From NCBI RefSeq assembly GCF_050015995.1, contig NZ_JBNHEP010000050.1, positions 41,457 to 105,456 of the forward strand: a stretch of DNA of 64,000 nt, in the 5' to 3' direction. This DNA is from Trichodesmium sp050015995 (GTDB taxonomy: Bacteria; Cyanobacteriota; Cyanobacteriia; Cyanobacteriales; Microcoleaceae). The notes beneath the pieces are model-generated. The model was given only the letters and a program-made list of their open reading frames with translations, had not been told where the DNA came from and did no database searches. Made by a program: the position numbers and the translations under genes. Positions 43,828 through 51,990 of this stretch are shown piece by piece; the stretch's first letter is position 1, and every line of letters starts with the position of its first letter.

Positions 43828-45243
43828 TCAAATCTGACTAAATTTCATTTTAACCGAATCAATATCTATTCCCCAAGGTGAAATAATGTATGATTCACAT
43901 TCGCAGTCTCCAATAAATTTATCAATATCTTCATCTAAATATTCCTCTAATCTATTGATGTCTTCTTCTGAGATTTTTTCTTTGAACGTACTGCCTAAAA
44001 ATAAGTATTTTATTTCGTGAATTTCTTCTAATTTATTCTTCAGTTTTTCTTTGATATAGCTTTTTAACATTTTTTTAGCATGAGTAACGAAAGTAGTATC
44101 AGGTATTTCCGGTGTCAAGTTTGTAAAAGTTTCTTTACTTGAGATAATATTAATCCTAGTCTGCTTATCACTATTTTTTAGTATTGCAGTGAAACTAATA
44201 TAGCTGTTAATTAAGATTCTAAATAGGTAAATTGGTTGTCGGTTATTAATGTCTTTAGCTTTGTCAATTTTTCTGTACCTTTCTCTTATGTAGCTCAATG
44301 TCCCAATTACCCTATCAGAGGTAATTATGTCTAAAATATGAAATTCTATTTTTATAGTAGGAAATTTCCTATGTGGAAATTCATACTTAGGAAATATTCT
44401 ACTATCCAAAAAAAGTATCCGTAGACAGTCACATTCTTTTAAAAACTTTTCTCTATATTCCGCAGAATATTGTTGTGAATAGTTCAAAGATAATTGATAG
44501 ATACACAAATATCCTAAAATTATTGTAATAGGTACAAGTATTTTAATACTAGTAAAAGACGATATTAAGTTACGGTTTTCTGTTTTTGTAACATTTTTGT
44601 ACTTTACCTTTCCTATATTTTCAAGGTATGCTTCAGTATCTCCGCTAATAGTACAACAGAAAGTATTTATATGAAATAGAGATTCTTTTAGGTTTTTATC
44701 GTATCTAGAAATTAAATCAATTTCATTTTCATTGAAAATACCTATTTTCTGAAAAGCAATATCATAGCCTTTATTCTCAATTAAATTTGATTTATAAACT
44801 TCAATATATTCCATACCTTCTGTGAATATCCGGTCTGTTCTTGCACTGGGCAAATCAATTTGAGAAAAAACTTTTTCTAAAATATTTATATGAGACTCTA
44901 TACCATTTATAAAAAGTATAGCAAATTCCCTTTTTTCTTTTTTATCCGTGAAAAAATACTTAATCAAAAAATTACCCATAAATATAGTTGCTACACTTGA
45001 TAAAGTACTTGCTAAAATAGTTACTAATGGAAAATTCAATATATTCTGATATATTTTAAGAAAGCTGTTTATCTTATCAAAATTTACTGATATAATTTCA
45101 AAAATAAACATTAAAAATACACAAGAGATGCTGGAAATTACCATACCCAAGGAATTTTTCTTAAACACAAAATAGACTAAAACTATTAATCCGAAAAAAA
45201 AGCCAGTTAGTGCGGGAATAATATCTTGCAGTTGAGCGATCAT
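43828..45243 (-). CDS. Unknown membrane protein
   Basis: 471 residues. Hydrophobic segments lie at about 10-28 (ALTGFFFGLIVLVYFVF), 33-53 (MVISSISCVFLMFIFEIISV), 70-93 (FPLVTILASTLSSVATIFMG) and about 237-256 (ILVPITIILGYLCIYQLSL). Between and after them are long charged, probably cytoplasmic regions. Codon use is very AT-rich. I recognise no family. The architecture, N-terminal membrane part plus a soluble C-terminal domain of 200 residues, would fit a sensor or effector, but nothing identifies it. A stand-alone gene between the toxin-antitoxin remnant and chlB. Confidence 0.65.
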   Translation of the reverse strand: MIAQLQDIIPALTGFFFGLIVLVYFVFKKNSLGMVISSISCVFLMFIFEIISVNFDKINSFLKIYQNILNFPLVTILASTLSSVATIFMGNFLIKYFFTDKKEKREFAILFINGIESHINILEKVFSQIDLPSARTDRIFTEGMEYIEVYKSNLIENKGYDIAFQKIGIFNENEIDLISRYDKNLKESLFHINTFCCTISGDTEAYLENIGKVKYKNVTKTENRNLISSFTSIKILVPITIILGYLCIYQLSLNYSQQYSAEYREKFLKECDCLRILFLDSRIFPKYEFPHRKFPTIKIEFHILDIITSDRVIGTLSYIRERYRKIDKAKDINNRQPIYLFRILINSYISFTAILKNSDKQTRINIISSKETFTNLTPEIPDTTFVTHAKKMLKSYIKEKLKNKLEEIHEIKYLFLGSTFKEKISEEDINRLEEYLDEDIDKFIGDCECESYIISPWGIDIDSVKMKFSQI

Positions 45244-45475
45244 AATCTTATCTATGTTAAAAATTTTAGTTTCTCTAGAAATCAGACTGTATTACGTCAA
45301 ACCAAATTCCATCATATAAAATTATTATCAAAAATTCCCATAAAAAAAGGTGGGGAAAACCCACCCTAAAATTAACAACAATTATAGCAGTCGCCATTAT
45401 TATTAGAAAATTCTCATTCCTTAGTCATCGCCAAAATTTAACTTCTGACTTCTGACTTCTAACTTCTGACTTCAA

Positions 45476-47002
45476 CTAAGCACCTACAGCTTCTTTAGCA
45501 GCATACATAACTTCGACAGAAATCTCCCCAATACCACGTTCTCTGGCAAACTTTTCCGTATTTCTCTTCACTTTACCCCGGACAAAACCAGGCACTTTAT
45601 TCAATTCTGCCTTTGCATCTTTCGTCCAATTCAAATCAGAATCAGCAGAAATTCCCTTCGTAATAACCTCCTTAGTATCGTGCCCGCCAAATATTTCTAA
45701 CAGATGATCTTCCATTCCCAAAGTAAAAGAATTATAAACCAAATCCGCAATTTGATTAGTCCCTTCATAACCCATAAACGGTTTATAACCAATCGGGAAA
45801 TTCTGAATATGAATAGGCGCAGCAATAACACCACAAGGAATATCTAAACGCTTACCAACATGACGCTCCATTTGCGTACCAAAAATTGCCGAAGGTTCGA
45901 CGCGAGCGATGGCATCCCCAATTTCCCCATTATCCTCACTAATTAAAACCTCATCGCAATATTCGCTCACCTGTTCCCGGAACCAGTCAGCATCATACTT
46001 ACAATAAGTACCTGCCCAAACAACATGAATACCCATCTCCCGCGCCAAAATTTTTGTCAGAGCAGCAGCATGAGTATTATCGCCAAACACCACCGCTTTT
46101 TTACCAGTTAAATTTTGACAGTCAATGGAACGAGAAAACCAAGCCGCTTGAGAAACGTGCAAAGTTTGATTATCAATAAATTCCTCATAGTCAACATTAG
46201 CACCTTGAGCATTAACCACCTCCTGAATTTTCCGAATACAACGGGCAGTTTCCACCACACCCATTGGCGTAATATCAATATAAGGCGTGCCAAACTCAGA
46301 CTCTAAATATTTGGCTGCCATTACCCCTAGTTCCCTATAAGGTGTGAGGTTAAACCAAGCGCGAGGCAAATTTTTTAAATTGTGAACTGACGCACCTTCG
46401 GGAATGACTTCATTAACTTCGATGCCTAAATCTGTCATCAAGCGTTTTAACTCAGTGCAGTCATGTTGGTTGTGGAAACCAAGGGTAGAAACACCAATAA
46501 TATTTACAGAAGGTTTTTCAGTTTTTCCTTCTGGAAGTTCCCCTTTCTTTTTCGCCTTCTGAATATAATATTTAACAATTTGCTCCAAAGTCCGGTCTGC
46601 TGCTTGTAGTTCATTGACGCGATAATGATTAACATCTGCCAACATTACGTCACCTTTCGCATCTATTTGAGCGCGTTCGACAAAATTCTCCAAGTCTTCT
46701 TGCAAAATGCTAGAAGTACAGGTAGGTGTGAGAACAATTAAATCTGGAGTTTCTTCCTTGTCTTTGCGGACAATATTATCTACTACTTTTTCTTGGGAAC
46801 CCCGCGCCAATACATTACGGTCAACTACACTAGCAGTCACAGGTGTATAATTCCGTTCTCTTTCCAACATAGAGCGCATAACGTTGAAATAGTCGTCACC
46901 AAGGGGAGCGTGCATAATAGCATGAACGTTTTTGAAAGAACTCGCAACGCGCAATGTACCAATGTGAGCGGGACCTGCATACATCCAGTAGGCTAATTTC
47001 AT
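45476..47002 (-). CDS. chlB: Light-independent protochlorophyllide reductase subunit B (ChlB)
   Basis: A 508-residue protein. It starts MKLAYWMYAGPAHIGTLRVA with the cluster-ligand Asp region near LGDDYFNVMRSMLE. TPTCTSSILQEDLENF, IIGVSTLGFHNQHDC and the C-terminal AKAELNKVPGFVRGKVKRNT domain are typical of ChlB. With ChlN and ChlL it reduces protochlorophyllide in the dark; the complex is nitrogenase-like and oxygen sensitive. chlN and chlL are not in this window. The 3' gap holds the ACTTCTG heptamer repeats (45430-45475). Confidence 0.97.
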   Translation of the reverse strand: MKLAYWMYAGPAHIGTLRVASSFKNVHAIMHAPLGDDYFNVMRSMLERERNYTPVTASVVDRNVLARGSQEKVVDNIVRKDKEETPDLIVLTPTCTSSILQEDLENFVERAQIDAKGDVMLADVNHYRVNELQAADRTLEQIVKYYIQKAKKKGELPEGKTEKPSVNIIGVSTLGFHNQHDCTELKRLMTDLGIEVNEVIPEGASVHNLKNLPRAWFNLTPYRELGVMAAKYLESEFGTPYIDITPMGVVETARCIRKIQEVVNAQGANVDYEEFIDNQTLHVSQAAWFSRSIDCQNLTGKKAVVFGDNTHAAALTKILAREMGIHVVWAGTYCKYDADWFREQVSEYCDEVLISEDNGEIGDAIARVEPSAIFGTQMERHVGKRLDIPCGVIAAPIHIQNFPIGYKPFMGYEGTNQIADLVYNSFTLGMEDHLLEIFGGHDTKEVITKGISADSDLNWTKDAKAELNKVPGFVRGKVKRNTEKFARERGIGEISVEVMYAAKEAVGA

Positions 47003-47199
47003 TTAATTTCTCCGTTTTGTTATTAACAATTATCGATTTGTTAGTTTGATTGTCTCAGATTTTGATGTTTTTTGCCTGTAAAATTTAGTCACAGCAAGAA
47101 TTTAACTTCTGACTTCTGACTTCTGACTTCTGACTTCAGCTATAGTTTGTCAGTAAAGCAATAAAATTTTGTTTTATTTAAGTATTCTTAATTTTTAGG

Positions 47200-47316
47200 T
47201 TAATTTCTGTTAATTAGGGACAAAAAAGGTTGACAATTGTTTGATATGGGTATATGAAAAGAGCGATCGCATAGGGTGAATTAGCGATCGCTTTCTACAA
47301 AAATATCAATTAGTAA
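47200..47316 (+). repeat. Dispersed promoter-like plus hairpin repeat, copy 1
   Basis: TTAATTTCTGTTAATTAGGG, then AGGTTGACAATTGTTTGATA with TATGAA 17 bases past TTGACA, followed by GAGCGATCGC...TAGCGATCGCTTTCTAC. Copies at 49299-49410 (TTGACA-17-TATAAA) and 56005-56120 (TTGACA-17-TAGCCA) keep the same order. This may be a small-RNA gene family or a mobile repeat. Transcription is not shown. Confidence 0.6.
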
Positions 47317-47384
47317 GTAAATTTTTTAGAGAAGCAACTAAATTGAAACTAATAGCTGAAATTAATGAGTTTGAGGCACTTGTT

Positions 47385-47480
47385 ATATCATGTCCGGATA
47401 ATCAGCGATCAAAAAACCTTCTCCCTTCTGCCCTCTGCCTTCCTTGATCCAAAGTGTAAGTTTTCAACCGGACATGATAT
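47385..47480. mobile_element. MITE family B, copy 3
   Basis: A 96-bp element with ends ATATCATGTCCGGATAATCAG and TTCAACCGGACATGATAT. The interior differs from copies 1 and 2: the GGGCTTTAGCCC hairpin is replaced by a CTTCTCCCTTCTGCCCTCTG pyrimidine tract. Confidence 0.7.
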
Positions 47481-47504
47481 TACTCCGTAGTTTAGTTTGT
47501 ATGG

Positions 47505-49010
47505 TTACAACTCATCTTCTAACTGAATCAATTCTTGGAATAGTTCAGCTCCTTTGATTTGAGTCTCAAACAGCTTTGAAGTGCTTCTTTTGAGAGCCGG
47601 AGCAATAAACTCGACCAAATCATTCAGTTCAGGTGGCTGCGGATCTTGAGTCAAATCTTTTTGAAATTGAGATCCAATCTCAAACAGGTACTCTCCCAAA
47701 AACAGATCCTCAACAGGGCCTGCTTGTGGTAAAAATTCCAGCTCTTCTACAGATTCTTGAAATTTAAGCTGGGGTAGTAATTTGAAGCGACCCCAAATAA
47801 AGTCCTGTAAAATACATTGGGAAGCATAGCGCCCGAAAACATCCCGAGCAGTTGTTCCGAGGACAATTGGCTTTGCACCCAATACCTCCCGCAAAGACCA
47901 GTGCCAACGCAATCCCCAGCACATAGCAGCAAACATACATTTCTGCAATTGAGGCGAGGCTAACCAAACAGCAACATTCAGAAAATGGGCTTCAATTTTT
48001 CGCAATGCATTCAAGCCTGCTTTAGACTGTGGAAATCCCCAAAGATTAATATTGAACCAGTGATGCCAGGTACTGTCTGTGACTATTCTTCCAACTCCTG
48101 CACGATGACCATCGTAAACAGCAGTATTAGCAACTTCTCTAACTGGATTTGCACTGGGGTCAATCACTTTACCCCAAGCAATTATTTCGGGTTTTGGTTG
48201 ATAGCCACCACTACTGACAGGCCATTCACTTTGCGGGAAGTTATTAGGAATGCTACATTCTCCTTCGTGTTGGTGATCCGGGAAGACATCAATTGGCCCC
48301 CATTGGCTACAAAATAGGGGATGAGGTGCGCGACGCCAGTACAGAGGAGACCAAGGGAATCCCACAGGATAGGTTTTTAGACGTAGTTGTTGAGGTACAT
48401 CATCAGATTGGTCATTAAACTGAAATAATCCATCAGCACCGGAACACAGCGTTGAATTCCATTCAGGTGGCTGTGCATTAGGTGCAGGCCATTTTCTCAT
48501 TTTGCCAGCTCGAGGAATTTGTTGACCAATGCCTGCCCCCAAGTTGGCATGGTCGCCTGTCATAAATATGCCTCCTTGTTTTTTACGCATAAAACTATCA
48601 AGGACAGTGATTTCATTGGGTGTAAGAGTAGGATTTGAACCAAACCCAAAAAACCAGATTTGATCGTAGTTTTTTTCTATATCTAACTGATCTAGATTGC
48701 TATTGGGTTGATTACGTCGCTTGAAAGTGACATCAAATTTGACCCAAAACCAGGGATCTGATGTCAAAACTTGATTGACTTTTCCTAGATCAAAACCGTT
48801 TGTACTGCCAGGATCAAATGGGTCTGGCAAAGGATTGGTTAGAGTCACATTATAGTCAGCGTACAGTAAAATCCTCACAGTGCAAGGCCGAGTAATCCAA
48901 GGCAAAAGTTCATAATTGGGAATCGACCATCGTTCGCGGAAATTTTTAGTACTGCTGGACAAATCTAAAAATCGTTGGTCAATTTCAGTGTTATTTGCAT
49001 TAACAAACAT
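47505..49010 (-). CDS. Unknown 501-residue protein, possible amidotransferase-like fold
   Basis: No signal peptide or membrane segment. Residues about 60-170 (CTVRILLYADYNVTLTNPLP, YDQIWFFGFGSNPTLTPNEI, then MRKKQGGIFMTGDHANLGAG) look like a flavodoxin/class I amidotransferase-like (ThuA-type) fold. There a strand-turn GIFMTGDHANLG takes the place of the nucleophile elbow, without Cys. Later parts (GAKPIVLGTTARDVFGRYAS) are unrecognised. It stands alone downstream of the island border. Function unknown. Confidence 0.6.
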   Translation of the reverse strand: MFVNANNTEIDQRFLDLSSSTKNFRERWSIPNYELLPWITRPCTVRILLYADYNVTLTNPLPDPFDPGSTNGFDLGKVNQVLTSDPWFWVKFDVTFKRRNQPNSNLDQLDIEKNYDQIWFFGFGSNPTLTPNEITVLDSFMRKKQGGIFMTGDHANLGAGIGQQIPRAGKMRKWPAPNAQPPEWNSTLCSGADGLFQFNDQSDDVPQQLRLKTYPVGFPWSPLYWRRAPHPLFCSQWGPIDVFPDHQHEGECSIPNNFPQSEWPVSSGGYQPKPEIIAWGKVIDPSANPVREVANTAVYDGHRAGVGRIVTDSTWHHWFNINLWGFPQSKAGLNALRKIEAHFLNVAVWLASPQLQKCMFAAMCWGLRWHWSLREVLGAKPIVLGTTARDVFGRYASQCILQDFIWGRFKLLPQLKFQESVEELEFLPQAGPVEDLFLGEYLFEIGSQFQKDLTQDPQPPELNDLVEFIAPALKRSTSKLFETQIKGAELFQELIQLEDEL

Positions 49011-49221
49011 TGAATATTCCTCAAAATTGCTTGACAGACACTACTATTCAAGAGGGTTTCAGACTTATATCATTGAAGGTAGGTTTAATTAGTACAGCTA
49101 TCGCCAATACCTTAACGGAGTTTTTGACACATCTGATACTCAAACCCCAATTGTCTTTGAAACATACTCTTAATTTGCATAGTAATGGTTATTCTCGATC
49201 GGGTTGATGCATTGAATTGTT

Positions 49222-49298
49222 TCATGCTTCAACCCTATTGTTACTATTAACGGTTTTCCCGCAGAAAATATTCCCAAATTTGTCAAAAATATTTTTCT
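49222..49298 (+). repeat. Direct repeat, left copy (island border)
   Basis: TTCATGCTTCAACCCTATTG, TTACTATTAACGGTTTTCCC and GCAGAAAATATTCCCAAATT match 54309-54385 with about six differences, in the same orientation. The two copies bracket the TnpB element, the astacin remnant and the serine hydrolase. Confidence 0.8.
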
Positions 49299-49410
49299 TT
49301 AATTTCTGTTAATTAGGGACAAAAAAGGTTGACAATTGTTTGATGTAGGCATATAAAAAAAGCGATCGCTTGTTTATAGTCTGCGATCGCCTTCTACACT
49401 AATAGAAATT
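49299..49410 (+). repeat. Dispersed promoter-like plus hairpin repeat, copy 2
   Basis: TTGACA, then ATTGTTTGATGTAGGCA (17 bases) and TATAAA, then AAGCGATCGC...CTGCGATCGCCTTCTAC. The best promoter match of the three copies. Confidence 0.6.
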
Positions 49411-49756
49411 ATTTCTGGCCGATAAAAGGTTTAAAGTCCTGATAAAATCAAAGCAAAAATCTAGTTTTTGGAGACGCCTACTCTTCCAAGGGAGTAAAAC
49501 AGAAGGATTATAAATCGGAGTTTGACAATCCTAGTTGAGAACGGTCAGCAACCAAATTTAGTCCCCAGGGGAAACACACTACACCTCGCTCCCATTCTCA
49601 ATAAGCGCTTAATTTTTATTGAAGTATTATTCAGTTCCCGTCCGCAAGTCCCTTTCTAAATATAGCTTTCAACTAGCTTGTTACCCCCTGCTCTCGTGAG
49701 CTAAACTCCAGATTCCTCAATCTAATCTGGCAGAACGACTCCTCCGTATCCGTTCT

Positions 49757-49887
49757 GCTAAACTTACCCAAACTTACCCATGACTGATTGCATGAGCTTT
49801 GGAGCTAGCTTCCTGTCTCACAGAAGACCACTGACCGCAGTCTGCAACTTATCTTCTCCACAGGCTTAAAATCGGTGAGAACTTCAC
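49757..49887 (-). ncRNA. Putative TnpB guide RNA region, copy 2
   Basis: Conserved noncoding stretch between the tnpB stop and the right end. It shares GGAGCTAGCTTCCTGTCTCA, GACCGCAGTCTGCAACTTAT and CTTCTCCACAGGCTT with copy 1. The guide would be read outward from about 49756 (AGGAGTCGTTCTGCC region on the minus strand). Existence of the RNA is inferred. Confidence 0.5.
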
Positions 49888-50958
49888 CTACTTATTCACA
49901 TAGTTTTCTAGGTTGACAGCAGCATTAAAGTCTCTGTCAGCTTGAAATCCACAGTTAGCACAATTATAAGTTCTCACACTCAATGGCATTTTCTGTTTGT
50001 GCCCACAGTGAGAACATATCTGAGAACTTGGATAAAATCTAGGAGCTATCACTAGCTGGCTTCCATACCACTCACACTTGTATGTCAGTTGACGCTTGAA
50101 CTCATAAAAGCCACAGTCTGCTATGGCACTTGCTAGTTTATGATTTTTGAGCATTCCACTGACATTCAAATCTTCTATCACTATGGTGCTGTGGTTTTTA
50201 GCTAACCATGTCGTGAGTTTATGTAGTACATCTGCTCTGATATCAGCTACTTTTTTGTGAGCTTTAGCTAATCTTTTTACGGCTTTGGCTCTATTTTTTG
50301 ACCCAGGCTCTTTTTTCTGGACACGCCGTTGATAACGAGTTAGTCGTTTTTTGGTTTGTTTGTAGGCTTTGACGTTAGCGTAGGTTGTTCCATCGCTACA
50401 AGTTGCTAGGGCATTTATACCTACATCTACACCGATAATAGCCCGTTTTTTGGTCATAGGTTTGGGCTGACATTCATCATACTTAAAACTAATGTACCAG
50501 TCACCTGCCCGCTTGGATATTCTCAAATTTTTGACTGGTACAGATGGTAAAATTTCATAAGTTTTTACTATTCCTATTCTTGGTAGTTTGATGTAGTTTC
50601 CTCTCAGGATTTTGATACTTCCTTCTAAATAGAAACTGTCTTTTTTCCCTTTTTTCTTAAATTTAGGAAACCCACATTTAGGAATAGTTAAAAAGTTTTT
50701 AAATGCCCTTTCTAAGTTTCTTAAAGCTTGTTGAGGGGCACATTTTGATACTTCATAATACCAAGAATTTTCACTTTTAACTTCAGCTACCAAACGCTTA
50801 TGTAAAGTGATAGAGCTAGGCCGTTTCTTAGTCTCTTCGTACTCAGCAATACAAGTCGCTAATCCCCAGTTATAAGCATGACGAGCCACACCTGCGTGTT
50901 TGGCAAGTATCGTCTTTTGTTTATTGTTAACTTTTAATTTGGTTTTGATTGATTGCAT
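49888..50958 (-). CDS. tnpB: TnpB RNA-guided nuclease of IS200/IS605 family (copy 2)
   Basis: A 356-residue protein with the same order of motifs as copy 1: IGVDVGINALATCSDG, IVIEDLNVSGMLKNH, zinc finger CSHC and CANC, and ADRDFNAAVNLENY. All RuvC acidic residues are present. It lacks the seven-residue insertion of copy 1 around residue 155. No TnpA lies beside it, so mobility depends on another element. Divergence from copy 1 shows that the two are not recent duplicates. Confidence 0.95.
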   Translation of the reverse strand: MQSIKTKLKVNNKQKTILAKHAGVARHAYNWGLATCIAEYEETKKRPSSITLHKRLVAEVKSENSWYYEVSKCAPQQALRNLERAFKNFLTIPKCGFPKFKKKGKKDSFYLEGSIKILRGNYIKLPRIGIVKTYEILPSVPVKNLRISKRAGDWYISFKYDECQPKPMTKKRAIIGVDVGINALATCSDGTTYANVKAYKQTKKRLTRYQRRVQKKEPGSKNRAKAVKRLAKAHKKVADIRADVLHKLTTWLAKNHSTIVIEDLNVSGMLKNHKLASAIADCGFYEFKRQLTYKCEWYGSQLVIAPRFYPSSQICSHCGHKQKMPLSVRTYNCANCGFQADRDFNAAVNLENYVNK

Positions 50959-51074
50959 TTGAACTGGTAAGCCATGAAAAAAAAGTGTTTGATAATTATA
51001 AGATGAATGAGTGTATGATAGCAGATAATCAGGAGCTTTTTAATATTTATTAATATTTGTCTAACTTTGTCCAA

Positions 51075-51481
51075 TTATTCGGCTTCAGTAGTTAGCCCCT
51101 GAGCATTCCACTCTTGCCACTTATCCCGGAAACTCTGCCAAGAAGCGTTTATCCATACAGCATAGCGTCCCGTGCCGGAGCGCCACACGCCAGCATAACC
51201 TCGTGCAAAGAAACGCTGGTACATTTTGGCAATAGTCTGGCGATCGCCATAGGACATTCCCTCCCGCTGTCCGATAGTGACCCCTGACTGTAATGGAACA
51301 ATGGTTGGCTTGGATGAATCCTTGGCAAAACTCGTCCTTGGGTAATGCATGATCGAACCATAGTCATAATCAAAATAGTCAACAGCTTTAGGTTTCTTTT
51401 GAAAATTACCGATTGCATCATCCTGAATATTGTTCCAACGGATTTCGACATTGTGTGGAGAGGGGGCGAAAAACGGCGCAG
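51075..51481 (-). pseudogene. Astacin (M12A) metalloprotease C-terminal remnant
   Basis: The frame reads HNVEIRWNNIQDDAIGNF, DYDYGSIMHYPRTSFAKDSS and PTIVPLQSGVTIGQREGMS, an unmistakable astacin C-terminal lobe with the Met-turn SIMHY. The N-terminal lobe with HExxHxxGxxH is missing, so no protease can be made. After it comes YAGVWRSGTGRYAVWINASW, then FRDKWQEWNAQGL. This is a unit of the same repeat type found at the start of the neighbouring serine hydrolase. The upstream break coincides with the first CGTATAATT motif. Confidence 0.8.
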
Positions 51482-51972
51482 CACGTATAATTGCATTTAT
51501 ACGTTAAGCTAGGTCGAGAAAACTAAGCGTATAAGACAACTTGTACGACGTGATTGAGCCGACTCGACGTATAATTGGGTCGAAATCCCTCAATTATCTA
51601 GAGAAAATCTCGACGTATAATTAAGATGTCTATCGGAACCCGTGAAAAAGAGACTGACTATATTCAATATTTTGGGTTGTTCTTGGAAGAAGCAGAAACC
51701 CAAATAGTGATGTTTGGGAATCCCACGCCATAAAGAATGTTGGCGTTGGGAGGAGGTCAACAGACGTATAACTAATCTTATACGCACATTTTTAGTCCAA
51801 CTGGACGTATAATTGGCTCAAAAATGGCAATTATCATCAAAAAACCCAGCGTATAATTAAATTCCATTTTTTTGAGTCTTTTCTGCATTAATCAAAACTC
51901 TTGACGGTAAAAAGCCTTAATCAAATACTGGATAAAGGTTTTAGCCATCTGGTTCATCGAATTATACGTCGA
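51481..51972. repeat. Cluster of CGTATAATT motifs
   Basis: CGTATAA-type words occur near 51484, 51497 (reverse), 51529, 51569, 51613, 51765, 51778 (reverse), 51807, 51850 and 51961 (reverse). The stretches GACGTATAATTGGGTCGAAAT...GTATAATTAA (51567 on) and GACGTATAATTGGCTCAAAAA...GTATAATTAA (51803 on) align over about 60 bases. They are therefore degraded direct repeats. One 121-bp inverted-repeat copy is inserted among them. Confidence 0.75.
51643..51763 (+). repeat. 121-bp perfect inverted repeat, left copy
   Basis: The sequence from TGAAAAAGAGACTGACTATA to GGAGGAGGTCAACAG is identical, in reverse complement, to 54153-54273. The two copies enclose 2.39 kb holding only the serine hydrolase. 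No terminal repeats of its own are seen. Confidence 0.9.
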
Positions 51973-51990
51973 GCGTTGTTTTTCGTCAGT

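Larger units (their letters stand above)
47003..47504. other. chlB upstream region with a promoter-plus-hairpin repeat and a MITE
   Basis: ACTTCTG heptamer repeats occupy about 47105-47145. The repeat at 47200-47316 has TTGACA, a 17-base spacer and TATGAA, then GCGATCGC-N14-GCGATCGC. MITE B copy 3 spans 47385-47480. No gene is visible. Confidence 0.6.
49011..49756. other. Left flank of the 49-54 kb island
   Basis: About 750 bases with no gene. TTCATGCTTCAACCCTATTG...AAATATTTTTCT at 49222-49298 is duplicated at 54309-54385. Repeat copy 2 of the promoter-plus-hairpin family follows at 49299-49410. The remainder up to the TnpB element end shows no coding pattern. A 65-codon plus-strand frame at 49010 has no support. 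Confidence 0.6.
49757..51000 (-). mobile_element. IS200/IS605-type element carrying only tnpB (copy 2)
   Basis: The right end is set at CGTTCTGCTAAACTTACCC by similarity with copy 1. The left end is not sharply defined upstream of the tnpB start. No TnpA is encoded. It lies inside the imported island, beside the astacin remnant. Confidence 0.75.

Noticed and set aside
51481..51972. Integron attC sites
   Set aside because: The CGTATAATT motifs do not fit the RYYYAAC / GTTRRRY core-site consensus, and no integron integrase is present.
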